DNA of 64,000 nucleotides, taken from Aegilops tauschii subsp. strangulata. Its lineage: Eukaryota > Streptophyta > Magnoliopsida > Poales > Poaceae. The notes beneath the pieces were generated by a model. That model was not told the DNA's origin. It worked only from the letters and a program-made list of their open reading frames with translations, and did not search any database. The first letter of the stretch is position 1; the number at the start of each line of letters is the position of its first letter. The stretch lies in NCBI RefSeq assembly GCF_002575655.3, contig NC_053037.3:142115207-142179206 (forward strand), in the 5' to 3' direction. A program made the position numbers and the translations under genes. Positions 10,811 through 22,040 of this stretch are shown piece after piece.

Positions 10811-11240
10811 GACCTCTTCCAATGCAAAGGTGCTTAAATGAGGTGCTAAGTGCATTAAATAGCTTAGCAACTTAACTCCCCAATGCATAGGTGCTTGACT
10901 TGTTGTTGCTAAGCTCGCTTTATTTAATGATTTAGCACATAAACTCTTCCATACATTGGTCAACTTCTTTCATTTAAGTGGTTTGTCCAGGTTCACGTGC
11001 TTAGCATTGGTTCTTCCTGGGTCACCAAAATGCTCTCTCTCCTCCTTAATTACCGCGCCATGTCATTTTTTTGCTTATGTGGCATGCTTAGCACATGTCC
11101 ACCATGGAGCACTGGGAAGGGCCTTATGTTACTTTATTTGCCTCTCTCTCCTCATTAACTACTTGCCACATCACCATTTTTGCATATGTGGCATCTATGT
11201 TACTACCTATGTTACTCCCACTATGACTAGCCTAATTACT
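10811..11240. mobile_element. Remnants of further Tourist-like MITEs
   Basis: The left part (cctcttccaatgcaaaggtg.. with repeated gcttag words up to about 11125) looks like one MITE-like palindrome remnant. The right part ends ctatgttactcccactatga then ctagcctaa, the right terminus of the ggctagtcatagtggg family. Confidence 0.5.
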
Positions 11241-11621
11241 TGCCACATCATATGATGTTACTCCCATGAACAACCTTAGCATTTAGTCTGAACATGGAAT
11301 AATTTTTTGGTGGGAGGGAACATGGAATAAATAATTTCATTTATTGATTGGAAATAACCTATGTGTGGCTCACACCTGCTAAACAATGATTAAATGGCTT
11401 GGGGCTTTAATCTAAGAAAAAACTTATGTGTAAATTTTTAGAGAAGACAAGTGCGAAGCTGGGCCCGTCACTTTGTCCTACTAAGCTTCATCTCTGCTGC
11501 AATTTTTGAAGCAACTGAGTTTCTTTTCGACTAACAATCTGCTGCAATTCTCGTGTCCCTTCATGACAAGTAATGGAATCCATTCTTAACTACAACCCGT
11601 AGAGGCATATCATCAGAGATG
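11241..11621. other. Non-coding flank between MITEs and the MULE
   Basis: Contains small pieces related to the MITE cluster (gtgggagggaacatggaata) but no complete element and no gene. Confidence 0.5.
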
Positions 11622-11884
11622 TTAAGGGGTTTTTATCACTTTTGCCATTAGTTGTGTCACATTACTCACTTTTGCCACTAAAAGTTTTCACTACTCAAAA
11701 ATGCCACTATTGCCACTATTCCGTTAGGAACACACTCAAAAATGCCATTTTCTCGCGTTACCGTCAGTCAAAGGCTCTTTGACCACGCTAAGATGACCGA
11801 AATGCCCCTGGTTCCATTTCTTCCCGAACTGTGGGCCCGACATGTCAGGGGTAGGGAAATAATTTTTAGGTTGTAAAAATAGGC

Positions 11885-11945
11885 AAATAGAGGGGTTCGA
11901 ACCGCAGACCTCGTGGGGGGCGCTCGCACGAGCTAGCCACTACAC
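11885..11945 (-). other. tRNA-like segment in the left MULE arm
   Basis: The minus strand reads gtgtagtggctagctcg, resembling a Pol III A box, followed about 35 bp later by a B box, ggttcgaaccc. The acceptor stem does not pair convincingly, so this is not a functional tRNA gene. Confidence 0.4.
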
Positions 11946-12315
11946 CCAAGGTCACTAGTTGACTAATGAATGGAGATACGCTACATATCCTGACGTGATA
12001 TCTAGGCATAGCTATTAACAAACCAAGTAAACTCGTGCTGTACATGCAACAACAGCAACAAATGGTTCTCTAAAATTCTCTTAAAAAATTAGCATGACGC
12101 ACGTACATAAGGTTGAAAACATTCAGCACACAAGCAAACATAATGTTCATTTCCTGGATTTTCAACACACAAAATATCTCAGGTTCACAAACATACATTA
12201 AGGTCGAATAACATCCACTTGCTAGTTTGAAGTAAAAGGTCCAAATTCTCAACATAAGGTTCAAAATAAACAGGTCCAGGTTCACAATCTTATAAGGTCA
12301 CAATCACACAAATGT

Positions 12316-15300
12316 TCACATGTGCAGCCTCTTTTTGCTTCTTGTGTTTTGGGCAGGGCTGTCTGGCGATTTGTGTGCAACTTGGGTATGCATGGGAGAT
12401 GCAACAGATCCACTTGTGGAACCTTCAGTTCTGGTTGAATGTTCATCTTGCTTGTTCTTCCTTTTATTGGTTTTCTTCTCTGTTTTCTTCTTCACGCTTT
12501 TCCTTGAGCTGTCAAAAAAAGGAAATATTAAGCATCAATTTTGTATAGAATATAGTCATAGCTTACATGTAATCAAATTCTTTAGGAAGTGGAAAGTAAA
12601 ATTAGTCTTTGACGACTCAGATTATAGGACGGAATGTTGAAAATGCATGAATGTAGAGCCATGGATGTTGAAATATAGAAAGCACAGGTTTTGGAGTTAC
12701 CCCGCAGAACTTGCAACCATGGATGGCTCAGAGTTGCCTTCTCCGGCCACGAAAGGGGCATCTCCAGCATGTAGGTCAGCCTCATCTTCTCCAAATGCTG
12801 GGTCAACTGGAGTTTTGCAAATTCGCGCTATGTGGCCGAAGCCTCCGCAACGCTTGCACTTCCTTTTCCTAGGGCCAAGGCCAGCACCTTCAGTACTAGA
12901 TCTGATTCTAGTCTTCCGCGGTCGTCCTTTGGCCTCCTCAACACTGGAGCTTGTAGTTTGAAGCCAGGGGCAACAATGTCCCATTGTTGCTTGCCTACCA
13001 TTGCAGGTATGTTGTCTGCATACGCAGCCTTGAATTTTGCAACGGATTAGAACTCATGTACGTAAGGTTCAATTTCTGATACTAGACCTCTTAGTGAAGT
13101 AATGAAATATAGAGCATGGATACATGGCAAACCCTTGACTTGCCATTGCCTGCAGCTACATGTTTCCTTGGCTATGTCAACAGGGTACCTCCACTCCCTA
13201 TTTTCTTTGTCGACTGCAGTAATTTCTGCCTCAACATCACTGCGTCTAACTACCTTCATCTTCAGTCCTAAAAAGAACACCAAATATTAAACATTTAATT
13301 TAGTTCATTATGACATTAGTCGGTTGAAAGAGCAGAAGATGTTTGTTTACCTTTGGATTTGGCATGTAGTGCCTTTATGACACTTGGTATTATGAGATGG
13401 CCAAGCCATTTTTCTAATGCTATCCTCATCCGCAAATCAAACTTCTCCATTATCATCTGCCTAATCTTGTCCAACATGTCAACAATAAGAAGAGCCTTAA
13501 TTTTCCTGACTTTGCTATTAAATGACTCTGCGAGGTTGTTATTGACATAGTCAACCTTGCAGATTTCATTGAACTTGCTTCTATACCATATCTTTGTGTG
13601 GTGTTCAGCCATATATTTTTGAACACTCTTCTTAGCAAGGATCTGCTTCATATGCCAATTGTGCTTCCTAGAACTGTAAGTCAAGCTTGCTGGCCAAAGA
13701 TTATCATCATAGACCTTGCCCTTGAATTTTTTTCCAAAATTTGCAACAAGATGCCTCATACACTCCCTATGCTCCACTCCAGGCCACACTTGTTCTACTG
13801 CTGTCTCTAAACCTTTGCAAGCGTCGGTGTGTATGACTAGTCCTTCAGGATGCCCAATAAGATTACATAGATTTTGAAGAAACCAAGCCCAACTATCTGA
13901 TGATTCTGTCTCTATCACCCTGTAGGCAACCGGGTAAAGCCAATTACGGCCATCAATGGCACAAGCAGAAGCTAGCTGCCCTTTGAATCTCCCGTTTAGT
14001 GAAGTTGAATCCACGGCCAAGTATGGTCGACACCCATCTAAAAACCTCGCCAACATGCCTTGAATGAAACGAACACTCTCCTAAAGCATTCCGCTCCCTG
14101 ACTTTTCCTTTGATTGAGTACTTCACAGTCTCTTTGTCTATTTCCACTAGACTACCAGGAGAACACTTCTCCACCTCAGCCTTGAAACTATAGAGAAGAT
14201 GAAAGCTATCTTTCCATTTTCCACTAATCATATCCATTGCTTTCTCCTTACCACGAGATACACGCATGTACGGCACCGTGAAGTGATACTTCTCCTCGAT
14301 CTTCTCTTGAAGAGCAGTAGGGCCAATGTCTGGGTTCTTTCTGACCCAATCTAGGATAACATCAGCAACCCATCTACTCTTAGCCGGCTTGAACTTCTCA
14401 CTTCTCAGCTTAGTTGGGCATGTATGAGAGAAAGGACACACCTTGATCTGCATTTAAAAAACAGCAAAATCAAATTGTATTGCTACCAATTGCACAGAAG
14501 AAAGGGCACAACAATCAAATCATTTAGATATTACCAAGTTATACCTGAAATATTGTGCTATTCCTCATATAAGAGCCATGTATCCTCCACTTACACCTCT
14601 TATATGCACAACAAACTCTCAGCCTATTAGGATCACTCTTTTGGACTGTATAGTCAAATTCACTTTTAATTGCAAAAGTAGAAAGTGCATTCTTGCAATC
14701 CAACAAAGAGGGGAATGCCGATCCTTCTACAAATGATGGATCCTCCTTATTATACACTACAATAGGTCTGTCCTCCTCCTCCTCTTCCTCCTCATCAACT
14801 AAACCCATGTCTCTATTCTCTTCTTCCTCTTCAGTGTCCGTGGATTCATATGCTGGAGGATCATCTTCCTCTTCTATATTTGTTGAATCATCTTCTTTCG
14901 TAGACTTCTTGACTAATTCAGGATACTCCCTCTCATCATCATTATCTGTGAGTATAGCATCATCGGTTATGTCTCTGTTAGGATCATCAATACTAGTAGA
15001 CTGCCTGACTCCCTGTATGTTGACTATATCAACATCAATTGCCTGACTCCCTGTATGTTGACTCTCAATATAAGAAGGCTGTGTAGGTGGATTGCGGTTC
15101 GGTGTGCTGGGAGTTGGGGATTTCTGAAGAACCTCAATTAGCATAGATATTTTCTTTGAATCTTGATGCTTTACAAACATCAAAGCTGCATCATCATCAC
15201 ATGCAACATCAACCCATATATTCTGTTCCCTCTCGTAGTACTTCAACTCCACAGAATCACGGCACTCCCAGGGATAGGTATCACACAACTTGCACAACAA

Positions 15301-15432
15301 TGTTTTATATGTGATACTGGATTCGACAAACAGAGGATAAGCAAAGCCGCCAACATATCGCTTGCGGCCATCGCTACTAAGACGACTTGTTTCCATCCTA
15401 ACGGACAACATACAAGCAATTTCCTCATCCAT
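12316..15432 (-). pseudogene. MULE (MuDR-type) transposase, four exons, decayed
   Basis: The model is complement(join(12316..12508, 12701..13267, 13351..14447, 14545..15432)) with GT-AG introns that keep phase. Exon 1 encodes an N-terminal PB1/ubiquitin-like region, a long acidic stretch (EEEEEEEDRP) and the zinc-binding Mutator DNA-binding domain (VCCAYKRCKWRIHGSY). Exon 2 has the DDE core: YLAVDSTSLNGRFKG (first Asp), VIHTDACKGLETAVEQ (second Asp) with HRECMRHL, and NNLAESFNSKVRK (Glu). Exon 3 has the SWIM zinc finger CSCRQWQVKGLPCIH and a CCHC knuckle CKRCGGFGHIARIC. Exon 4 is a basic tail ending RSKKRLHM. Damage: a frameshift in a T run near 14041, an in-frame TAA after VHEF near 13047, and a frameshift near 12950. 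The catalytic triad is intact. Confidence 0.88.
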
Positions 15433-15750
15433 CCTAAATCATGATGAACACATAACCAAATTGTGTGCAGTTAGTCACTATGAATTATACACAACAAATT
15501 CGACCGCTACATGCTACTATGAACACACACGCATCATCCTAATAATTAGCATACTCACCCTGATGGAATATCAGAGGTTGCGACCTGTACACTTAGTGCC
15601 ATCTGGTGGCCGAGGCAAGCCTCTGATTCGGCCCTGTTGTCCGTCGCCATTGCCGTGGAACAACCTCTCTTGAAGCAATCACGGGCGGAGGCAGAACTGA
15701 GGAGTCAGATGGGAGTCATGTGGCGATGCTGGTCGGGAGGGAGTCCGGAC

Positions 15751-15890
15751 CTGCGGCGAGTGGAGGTGCGCGGGGCGGGAGGCGTTGAAGCTGCGGGGAG
15801 GGAGGTGCGGGATGGGAGGCGTCAGAGCTGCGGCGAGTGAGGTGCGGGATGGGAGGCGTCGGAGCTGCGGCGAGTGGAGGCGCACCGGAG
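15751..15890. repeat. 37-bp GC-rich minisatellite upstream of the MULE transposase
   Basis: Four units start at 15751, 15791, 15828 and 15865, each beginning ctgcggcgag(t) and ending gggaggcgt..gag; spacing is 40, 37 and 37 bp and the last unit is partial. It lies 5' of the transposase start (15432), in the element's promoter or leader. Confidence 0.75.
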
Positions 15891-16109
15891 CTGCACAGGC
15901 CGCGCCGGCGACCGGTCGTACCCGAATGGAGGAATTCGGTGGGCGGCGGCGGTTTGTGGCTGCGGCTGCTAGTGGATAGGGAAAGGTACGAGTAGTTTTG
16001 GGATAGGATTAGGTGTAATCGGTCAGCTTAGTCAGGTCAACCCAATTACACTATAAGAAATAGATCTTCATAATTAACAGATAGATGCGTCACACAACAT
16101 GGTTGTTAC

Positions 16110-16165
16110 GCGCGTGTGTATTAGCTGCTCTGGTTAAAGGTGCGAGGTTCGATCCCCACTCCCCT
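16110..16165 (+). other. tRNA-like segment in the right MULE arm
   Basis: On the plus strand ttagctgctctggtt is followed by a B-box-like ggttcgatcccc. It corresponds in position and inverted orientation to 11885-11945, so both are probably parts of one long diverged terminal repeat. Confidence 0.4.
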
Positions 16166-16398
16166 CCTTGATTTTTCTTTTCCTCCTCGCTACAAATGAG
16201 CCCACATGTAATGGAACCAGGGGCATTTCGGTCATCTTAGCATGGTCAAAGAGCCTTTGACTGACGGTAACGTGAGAAAATGGCATTTTTGAGTGTGTTC
16301 CTAACGGAATAGTGGCATTTTTTGAGTAGTGAAAATTTTTAATGGCAAAAGTGAGTAGTGTGGCACAACTAATGGCAAAAGTGATAAAAACCCCTTAA

Positions 16399-16867
16399 AG
16401 AAAGGGGCAGACTCAAAATCTTACAGATCATGCAACATCATCCAGCGACAAACCTCGGCTTTTAGTGGTCTGGCCTCCAACTTTACAATATGTAAGTTGC
16501 AATTTTTTGCTAGAACTGAATGTCATGGTCCAAATGTAATATTAGTAACACACAAAGAAGCTGGTGATGCCGAATTTTTGTGAGAAAAGACCATATACGT
16601 CTTCATATTGACAGAACGGACGATCTCCTCACCGTATTGACAGAAAAGACCAGCTACACTGTGACGGCAGGTCTGGCAGCCGACACGTGGCACCTGCCGC
16701 CACATTCAAAGGCGGCAGGGCCTACCGCCACAGCCCACGGCGGCAGCCTGGGCATAACAGGAAATCGATGGACGCTGGGGCTTGTAATGGAATGGCAACG
16801 CCACGTGGGGCCTGCCGCCATACTACGTGGCGGCAGGTCCTGTTCCTATTGCGTGCATCTCATGTTC
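16399..16867. other. Unassigned stretch with GC-rich hairpins
   Basis: No gene. Two perfect inverted repeats with the same stem occur: cctgccgcc/ggcggcagg at 16693-16719, and cctgccgcca/tggcggcagg at 16811-16837. The repeated cacgtgg and the shared stem suggest a remnant of a transposon with subterminal repeats. Confidence 0.45.
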
Positions 16868-16896
16868 TTCTTTTTTTGCGGGAAAAACAGCTTGTA

Positions 16897-18215
16897 TTAC
16901 TCAACTATAATGTCTTTACAATCCTCACTAGCAATGTCAAGGACCTCAAGCGGTCCTGACCCCAACCAAGTCACCGTTCTATTGCTAGTCCTGGCATAAG
17001 AAGCCAACCTATCACTAGCTTTATTACAAGCTTTATTACAAGAGCGGGGGATGTGAGTAATACAAGCACTAACAATACCAGCTAACTGTTTTATCTCTTG
17101 CACCAGATGAGCGTAGATAGAGCGATCAGCCATCTTACTACTGATCATGTTCACCGCATTGAGTGAATCCATCTCAATCGCAATAGGTGAATTGCACCTC
17201 TGCACAGCAATCGAGAGGCCCTCCTTGCACGCACAAAGTTCTGCTTCCAACGCATCTTGACAAGAGTGTAATTTCCTACACGCCGAAGAGATAATAGCTC
17301 CTGTCTCATTCCTGGGGATCATACCCGCACCAGCATCTCCAACTGACACGAATGTCCATCCGTATTCAGCTTAACATTGCCATGGGTAGGAGGTTGCCAG
17401 CAGGGCACAACGACCAGACACAACAGGTACCGGCATCTGAGTTATATGTGATAGCAATTTTTCCTTTGCGTGGGTCAGCCTCAGAATTCAGTTTGAAACC
17501 AATAATTGAGTCCAAATAACTCTGAAATAAACGAGCAGAAACATCAAATGGAGGGGCTGGTTTATTGTGTATAATTTCATACCAGATTCTCCACAGGGTC
17601 ATTAGTAGCTTGCATCTTGCTAGGTGATCCAACGGTTTCAGAGCCTGAAGGAGCCATTCTTTCCCAGAATTCACCACAGAATGCAAATCTGGTAAACTCC
17701 ACACCGTTGCCATCTTTCTGTAAAGTTGCCGACCCACGGGGCATACCATGAAAGGATGGAACGTATCCTCGACTTCTCTTGCACATATTGGGCAAACTCC
17801 AGTAGTTTCAATCCCAATTCTATTCTTTCTCTGCCAAGTAGGCAGAGAGTTAGTCGCTACGTGCCACCCAAAGTTGCGAACCGTTGGTGGAATTTCACAA
17901 GACCAAATAAAGCTCCAACAAGAGCGCACCCCAGATGGCATACTACTTGAGGATACAACACTTTATCTATGAGCCTCTTCGAAGGCCAAATCATAGGCAC
18001 TTTTGACAGAAAACTGACCAAACTTTCTAGGCGCCCAAGCTAACACATCCTGTGAACTTGGTGAAGCCTTCATTTTCATAATCTCTACTACATCGGCCAT
18101 AGCAAAAAACTTCATCAGCAACGCGTAATTCCAAGAGCCACTTTCGTTCAATAAACCTGAGACAAGTCTGATCCAGCATTTACCTTGTGGAGAGAAGGGT
18201 TTATATGAGTGAGGC
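16897..18215 (-). pseudogene. LINE ORF2 C-terminal part: zf-RVT and RNase H domains
   Basis: From 18215 leftward the frame includes FGQFSVKSAYDLAFEEA, then (17941-17366) the zinc-binding region with CEIPPTVRNFGWHVATNSLP and CPICAREVEDTFHPFMVCP. The plant RVT_3-type RNase H follows at 17390-16897: the catalytic Asp motif LNTDG lies in one frame just before a frameshift, and AGAGMIPRNETG and EAELCACKEGL continue in the next (17349-16897). The hAT insertion separates this part from the RT. Confidence 0.85.
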
Positions 18216-18223
18216 CTCGGAAT

Positions 18224-19167
18224 CAGGGCCGGCCCTGAGGGGGGGCAGGGGGGCGGCCGCCCCGGGCGGCCGTAGCTTCATGTAGAAAAAGCGAAAGTAG
18301 CTCAGGTCCAGAAAGGAAGGGACGGCAGGAAGCGTATGCATGTAAATCAGCGTACCATCGTGAGGAAACAAATCAGCTTAACGCACGTAAATCACGTCGC
18401 CTTGTTTGCTTTATTCCTTACTATCCTGAGACAATCTCCCTCCAAAAGAAAAACGATCATGTAACGCGATTTCATCCGTAATTTCCTATATTATCTGTTC
18501 TGCTCCAAACTCCAATTCGTGTTCGTGGTCGCGGTGACAACGCAACACGAACCTCGCCTAGCCCCTGAAATTTGATGCTGCCGGAGTGGGGCGCACACGT
18601 ACATCGCCGAGTGCTCGCCACCAGAAATCCACATCACATCATCGCCCAGTGTCCACTGATTGATGCCGGTCTAATCAATCTGAGGTACTGCATATCATAT
18701 TACTATTCCCTAGTTTCAAGTACAGCTTCATGCTTTGAAGAAACAATTTGATAAAAGTAGTTGCCAAAATAAAATTCTAGAAGCTGAGAAGGATTTTCAT
18801 GTGTTAAATATTTGTTTGCTTTGGTTGATATGAATCACTTCACTCAAGTAAAGGATTTAAGAAAGTCATAGTGTTTAAAGATTTATTCATATTTCTTGTG
18901 TATGTAATTGTTGCATCTGAAATAAAAAAGCTTTTCAAATTTGAAATTATTGTACAACCATTTGGGAACAATTACCTGAAAGATCTTAAATGGTTAGGCA
19001 ACATTATGCATCGAGAAGTGGATGACATTGAAATCGACACAATCATAAGTAACTTTGCACGAAGAATGTTACAAGAAAATTTGAAGATAATATGCATATG
19101 ATATTTATATGAAGGGCCCCCAAATCTTACGTTCGCCCGGGCCCCCAAAATCTCAGGACCGGCCTTG
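18224..19167 (+). mobile_element. Non-autonomous hAT element inside the LINE
   Basis: Termini cagggccggccctgag and ctcaggaccggccttg are inverted repeats, and the perfect 8-bp TSD ctcggaat lies at 18216-18223 and 19168-19175. The element is 944 bp. A short frame at 18871-19101 ending DDIEIDTIISNFARR looks like the degraded C-terminal tail of a hAT transposase; this is a weak match. Removing the element restores LINE continuity. Confidence 0.88.
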
Positions 19168-19175
19168 CTCGGAAT

Positions 19176-20833
19176 CCAACTCTCTCCAGATCCGTATACT
19201 TTTTTCATTACCAACTCTCCATACCAGCCCGCTTTTTAGTAATTCCAGACCATAGCTTATAGCTTGCCATGAGGACGACGCATTACCCGCAAAAACTATA
19301 TCTTCTAGTCTTCCATTAGGATAATGTCTTGCTTTGAGCACTTGGGCACACAAACTATCCGGGTTGGAAATTAGTCTCCAAGCTTGTCGGGCTAGTAAAG
19401 TTTGGTTGAACAAACGGAAGTCCTGGAATCCAGCACCACCCTTTTTATTTGGTTCCAATAACTTATCCCAACTTCTCGAATGAGCTTTCCTTTTACCATA
19501 AGTTGCACCCCAATAAAAGTTCCTAACCATTCTGGTTAGGTCATCACAAATAGAGAATGGTACCTTGAAGACAGCCATGACATACGTAGGTAGCGCTTGG
19601 GCTACTGATCTGATAAGAACTTCACACCCTGGTTGGGCCAAAAGACCATCTCCCCACTGGATTAGTCTTTTAGTCATACTCATTTGTAAATTATGGAATC
19701 GCCCCTTTGACATTATTCCTTCCGGAGTCGGGAGTCCCAAATATTTTTCCTCAAAGGCTTCACTCGTGACTCCAAGCACATTCCTGACTTGTTCCTTCAC
19801 CGCCGCCGGGCAAGACTCGCCAAATAACAAGGAACATTTATCATAATTCAAACTTTGTCTAGTGGTTGCACCATATAATTCCAACCTCCTTTGATGCTTT
19901 CAGCTTGTTCACAAGGCATCAAAGAATAATAAAGTGTCATCTGCAAATAGCAAGTGCGAAATCCCCGGTGCTCTTCTACACACCCTTACCGGTCTAGCAC
20001 CGCCGGTAGCTACTCCATGCTTCGGAATAGCAGATAGACCATCATCCACTAACAGGAACAGAAAAGGTGAAAGGGGGCCACCTTGCCGAAGCCCACGCCT
20101 CGGTGCAAATGAATCCAAGAGGGTCCCATTTAGTTTGGCAGAATACCTCAGCGATGTGATACATGACATGATCCAGTCCACCCATTGTTGAGAGAAACCC
20201 ATCTTTTGCATCACCTGTTTCAAGAAAGCCCAATCCACCCTATCATATGCTTTTGATAGGTCTAACTTATATGCACAAAAACTCTTTGTAGGATCCTTTT
20301 CCTGCTTTATATAGTGAATACACTCAAAGGCCACTAGTGCGTTGTCCGTAATCAATCTACCCGGTACAAAAGCACTTTGTTCGGGAGAGATAATATCATC
20401 AAGCAAGGGCCTAAGACGATTAACCAAGCACTTGGAGATAACCTTATAAGTCACATTACACAAACTTATAGGTCTATAATCCTTCAAGGTTTTTGGGTTT
20501 GGGACTTTTGGTATAAGAACGATGGACATGTCATTTACACCCTTTGGCAGGACGCCCGTCCTGAAAAATTCCCTCACGGTAGCTAGCATACTCTCCTTGA
20601 CCGTGCTCCAGTTACGCTGAAAAACCTTGCTGGAAAACCATCTGGCCCGGGGCCTTCAAGGGCCCTATTTGGAATATCGCATCCGCTATCGCCTTATCAG
20701 AAAAAGGTTTGCATAGCATATCATTGTCCTGGTCTGAAATCTTCCTCTCCAATAACTCCAGGACCGGCCCAACATTAAGGCTTGGATCAACAGTGAAAAT
20801 CCCCTGAAAATATTCATTTGCCATCATACTCAT
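19176..20833 (-). pseudogene. LINE reverse transcriptase domain
   Basis: The frame 20589-19909 shows the plant L1 RT blocks: VLIPKVPNPKTLKDYRPISL, AFVPGRLITDNALVA, YKLDLSKAYDRVDW, RRGLRQGGPLSPFLFLL and the catalytic LLFADDTLLFF. Upstream (20833-20612) lies the linker EYFQGIFTVDPSLN. After a frameshift the thumb and following region continue at 19884-19176 (YDKCSLLFG, EKYLGLP). Core motifs are intact but the frame is not. Confidence 0.9.
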
Positions 20834-20834
20834 C

Positions 20835-22040
20835 GTAGCAAAATCTGAATGAACATTGACAATACTATCCGCAAGATCCCGGATTTTATTTTTCCTCGCT
20901 CTCCATACCGCCTTACTCTGAAAAAAATTGTATTTCGATCGCCCTCCTTCAACCTGTTTATCCTTGAATGTTGCAACAACATCATCTCCTCCTGATACAG
21001 GAGTTCATTCATTCTGTCAGTTGTTTCCTTGATATCATTTCTATCAACGTTCATGTTCATTAACTCTTCCAACTGTGTGCATGATTTTGCAAGTTCTCTT
21101 GAGATATTTCCAATTTTTCTGCTCCATAACGGGAGTGCATCCATGGTTCTGTTTAACGCATCTTGTAACTGTGCCATATTCTGTATGTTCCCAACAGAGG
21201 ACCAGGCGTCCTTTATAACATCTGGGAGGCCCTCATCATGCTCCCAAAAAACCTCATACCTACGACTCCTGGTGGTTGTTCGCCTTGAGTCCGAATCTCC
21301 CTTAAGTAGCAGCGCTACGTGCTCTGAGCAAGGCGAGGCCACATGCACAACTGACGAGTGAGCAAACAGGTGCCGCCATGCCGCGGTAGCTACTGCTCTG
21401 TCCAAACGAACCTGCACATTTTCTGCACCATGCCTTCTATTGTCGTATGTAAATGGCACACTAGAGAAGTCGAGGTCCACTAGATTGCATATTTCCAACG
21501 TGTCCTGAAACGCCACCATCTGCGCCTCCGGGCGTGGTGTTGCTGACATATGCTCGAAACTCCACAAAGCTTCATTGAAGTTGCTGATTACTAGCCACGA
21601 GAGATCATTAACAGTTGCCAAGTTCTGCAACTTTGTCCACATAAGGTGTCTTTTTCAACTCATGGTTCACCATAAACGCAAGTAAGACGCCACTGTTCTT
21701 CATCTGCTCATGTCCGCACCAACACATCAATGTATCTTTCTTCTTTGTCTAGGACCATAATATCAACAGATTCATGCCAATAAAGAGCCAGACCACCACT
21801 TAAGCCCTCACTATCCACTCCGACAAAACCCTTCAAACCCAAACGACTCCTTATTCTCTTCATCTTTCCCTCCTTCTGCTTAGTTTCGCACAAGAACACA
21901 AAAACAGGGGAATGCGACTGTGCGATTGTCGCCAACTCTCGAACTGTCAGGGTATTCCCCCTCCCCGGCAGTTCCAACTTAGATGATTCATTGGGCTCGG
22001 CGGTCCTCCATCTTGGAGGACGCCTCATACTCAATTGTGT
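20835..22040 (-). pseudogene. LINE apurinic-type endonuclease domain, degenerate
   Basis: The WNCRG start motif of plant L1 endonucleases is present in one frame near 21960 and the following TVRELATIAQSHSP in another, so a 1-nt shift lies between. The C-terminal half (21642 leftward) has NFNEALWSFEHMSATPRPE, FTYDNRRHGAENVQVRLDRA and a degenerate final histidine motif, SPCSEHVALLL. The aspartate before FNE is replaced (SNFNE) and SDH reads SEH, so activity is unlikely. Confidence 0.85.

Larger units (their letters stand above)
11622..16398 (-). mobile_element. Mutator-like element (MULE) with long terminal inverted repeats
   Basis: The left end (ttaaggggtttttatcactt) and right end (complement at 16379-16398) are inverted copies. 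Clear similarity extends about 200 bp inward (11622-11830 and 16200-16398), including aatgccactattccgttagg and gaaatgcccctggttccatt. Weaker similarity continues further in, through tRNA-like segments. The element is 4.8 kb and encodes a transposase on the minus strand. I could not see a convincing 9-bp TSD, so the flanks have mutated or the true ends differ by a few bases. Confidence 0.88.

Noticed and set aside
11885..11945. Possible functional tRNA genes at the MULE arms
   Set aside because: Only A/B-box-like words are present; acceptor and anticodon stems do not pair convincingly.
399..12000. CRISPR-like or regularly spaced repeat arrays
   Set aside because: Direct repeats here are MITE pieces or minisatellites without regular unique spacers; a CRISPR array is not expected in a plant nuclear genome.
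14693..15046. Serine-rich plus-strand ORF of 117 codons
   Set aside because: It is the complement of the acidic Glu/Asp stretch of the MULE transposase exon 1; low complexity only.
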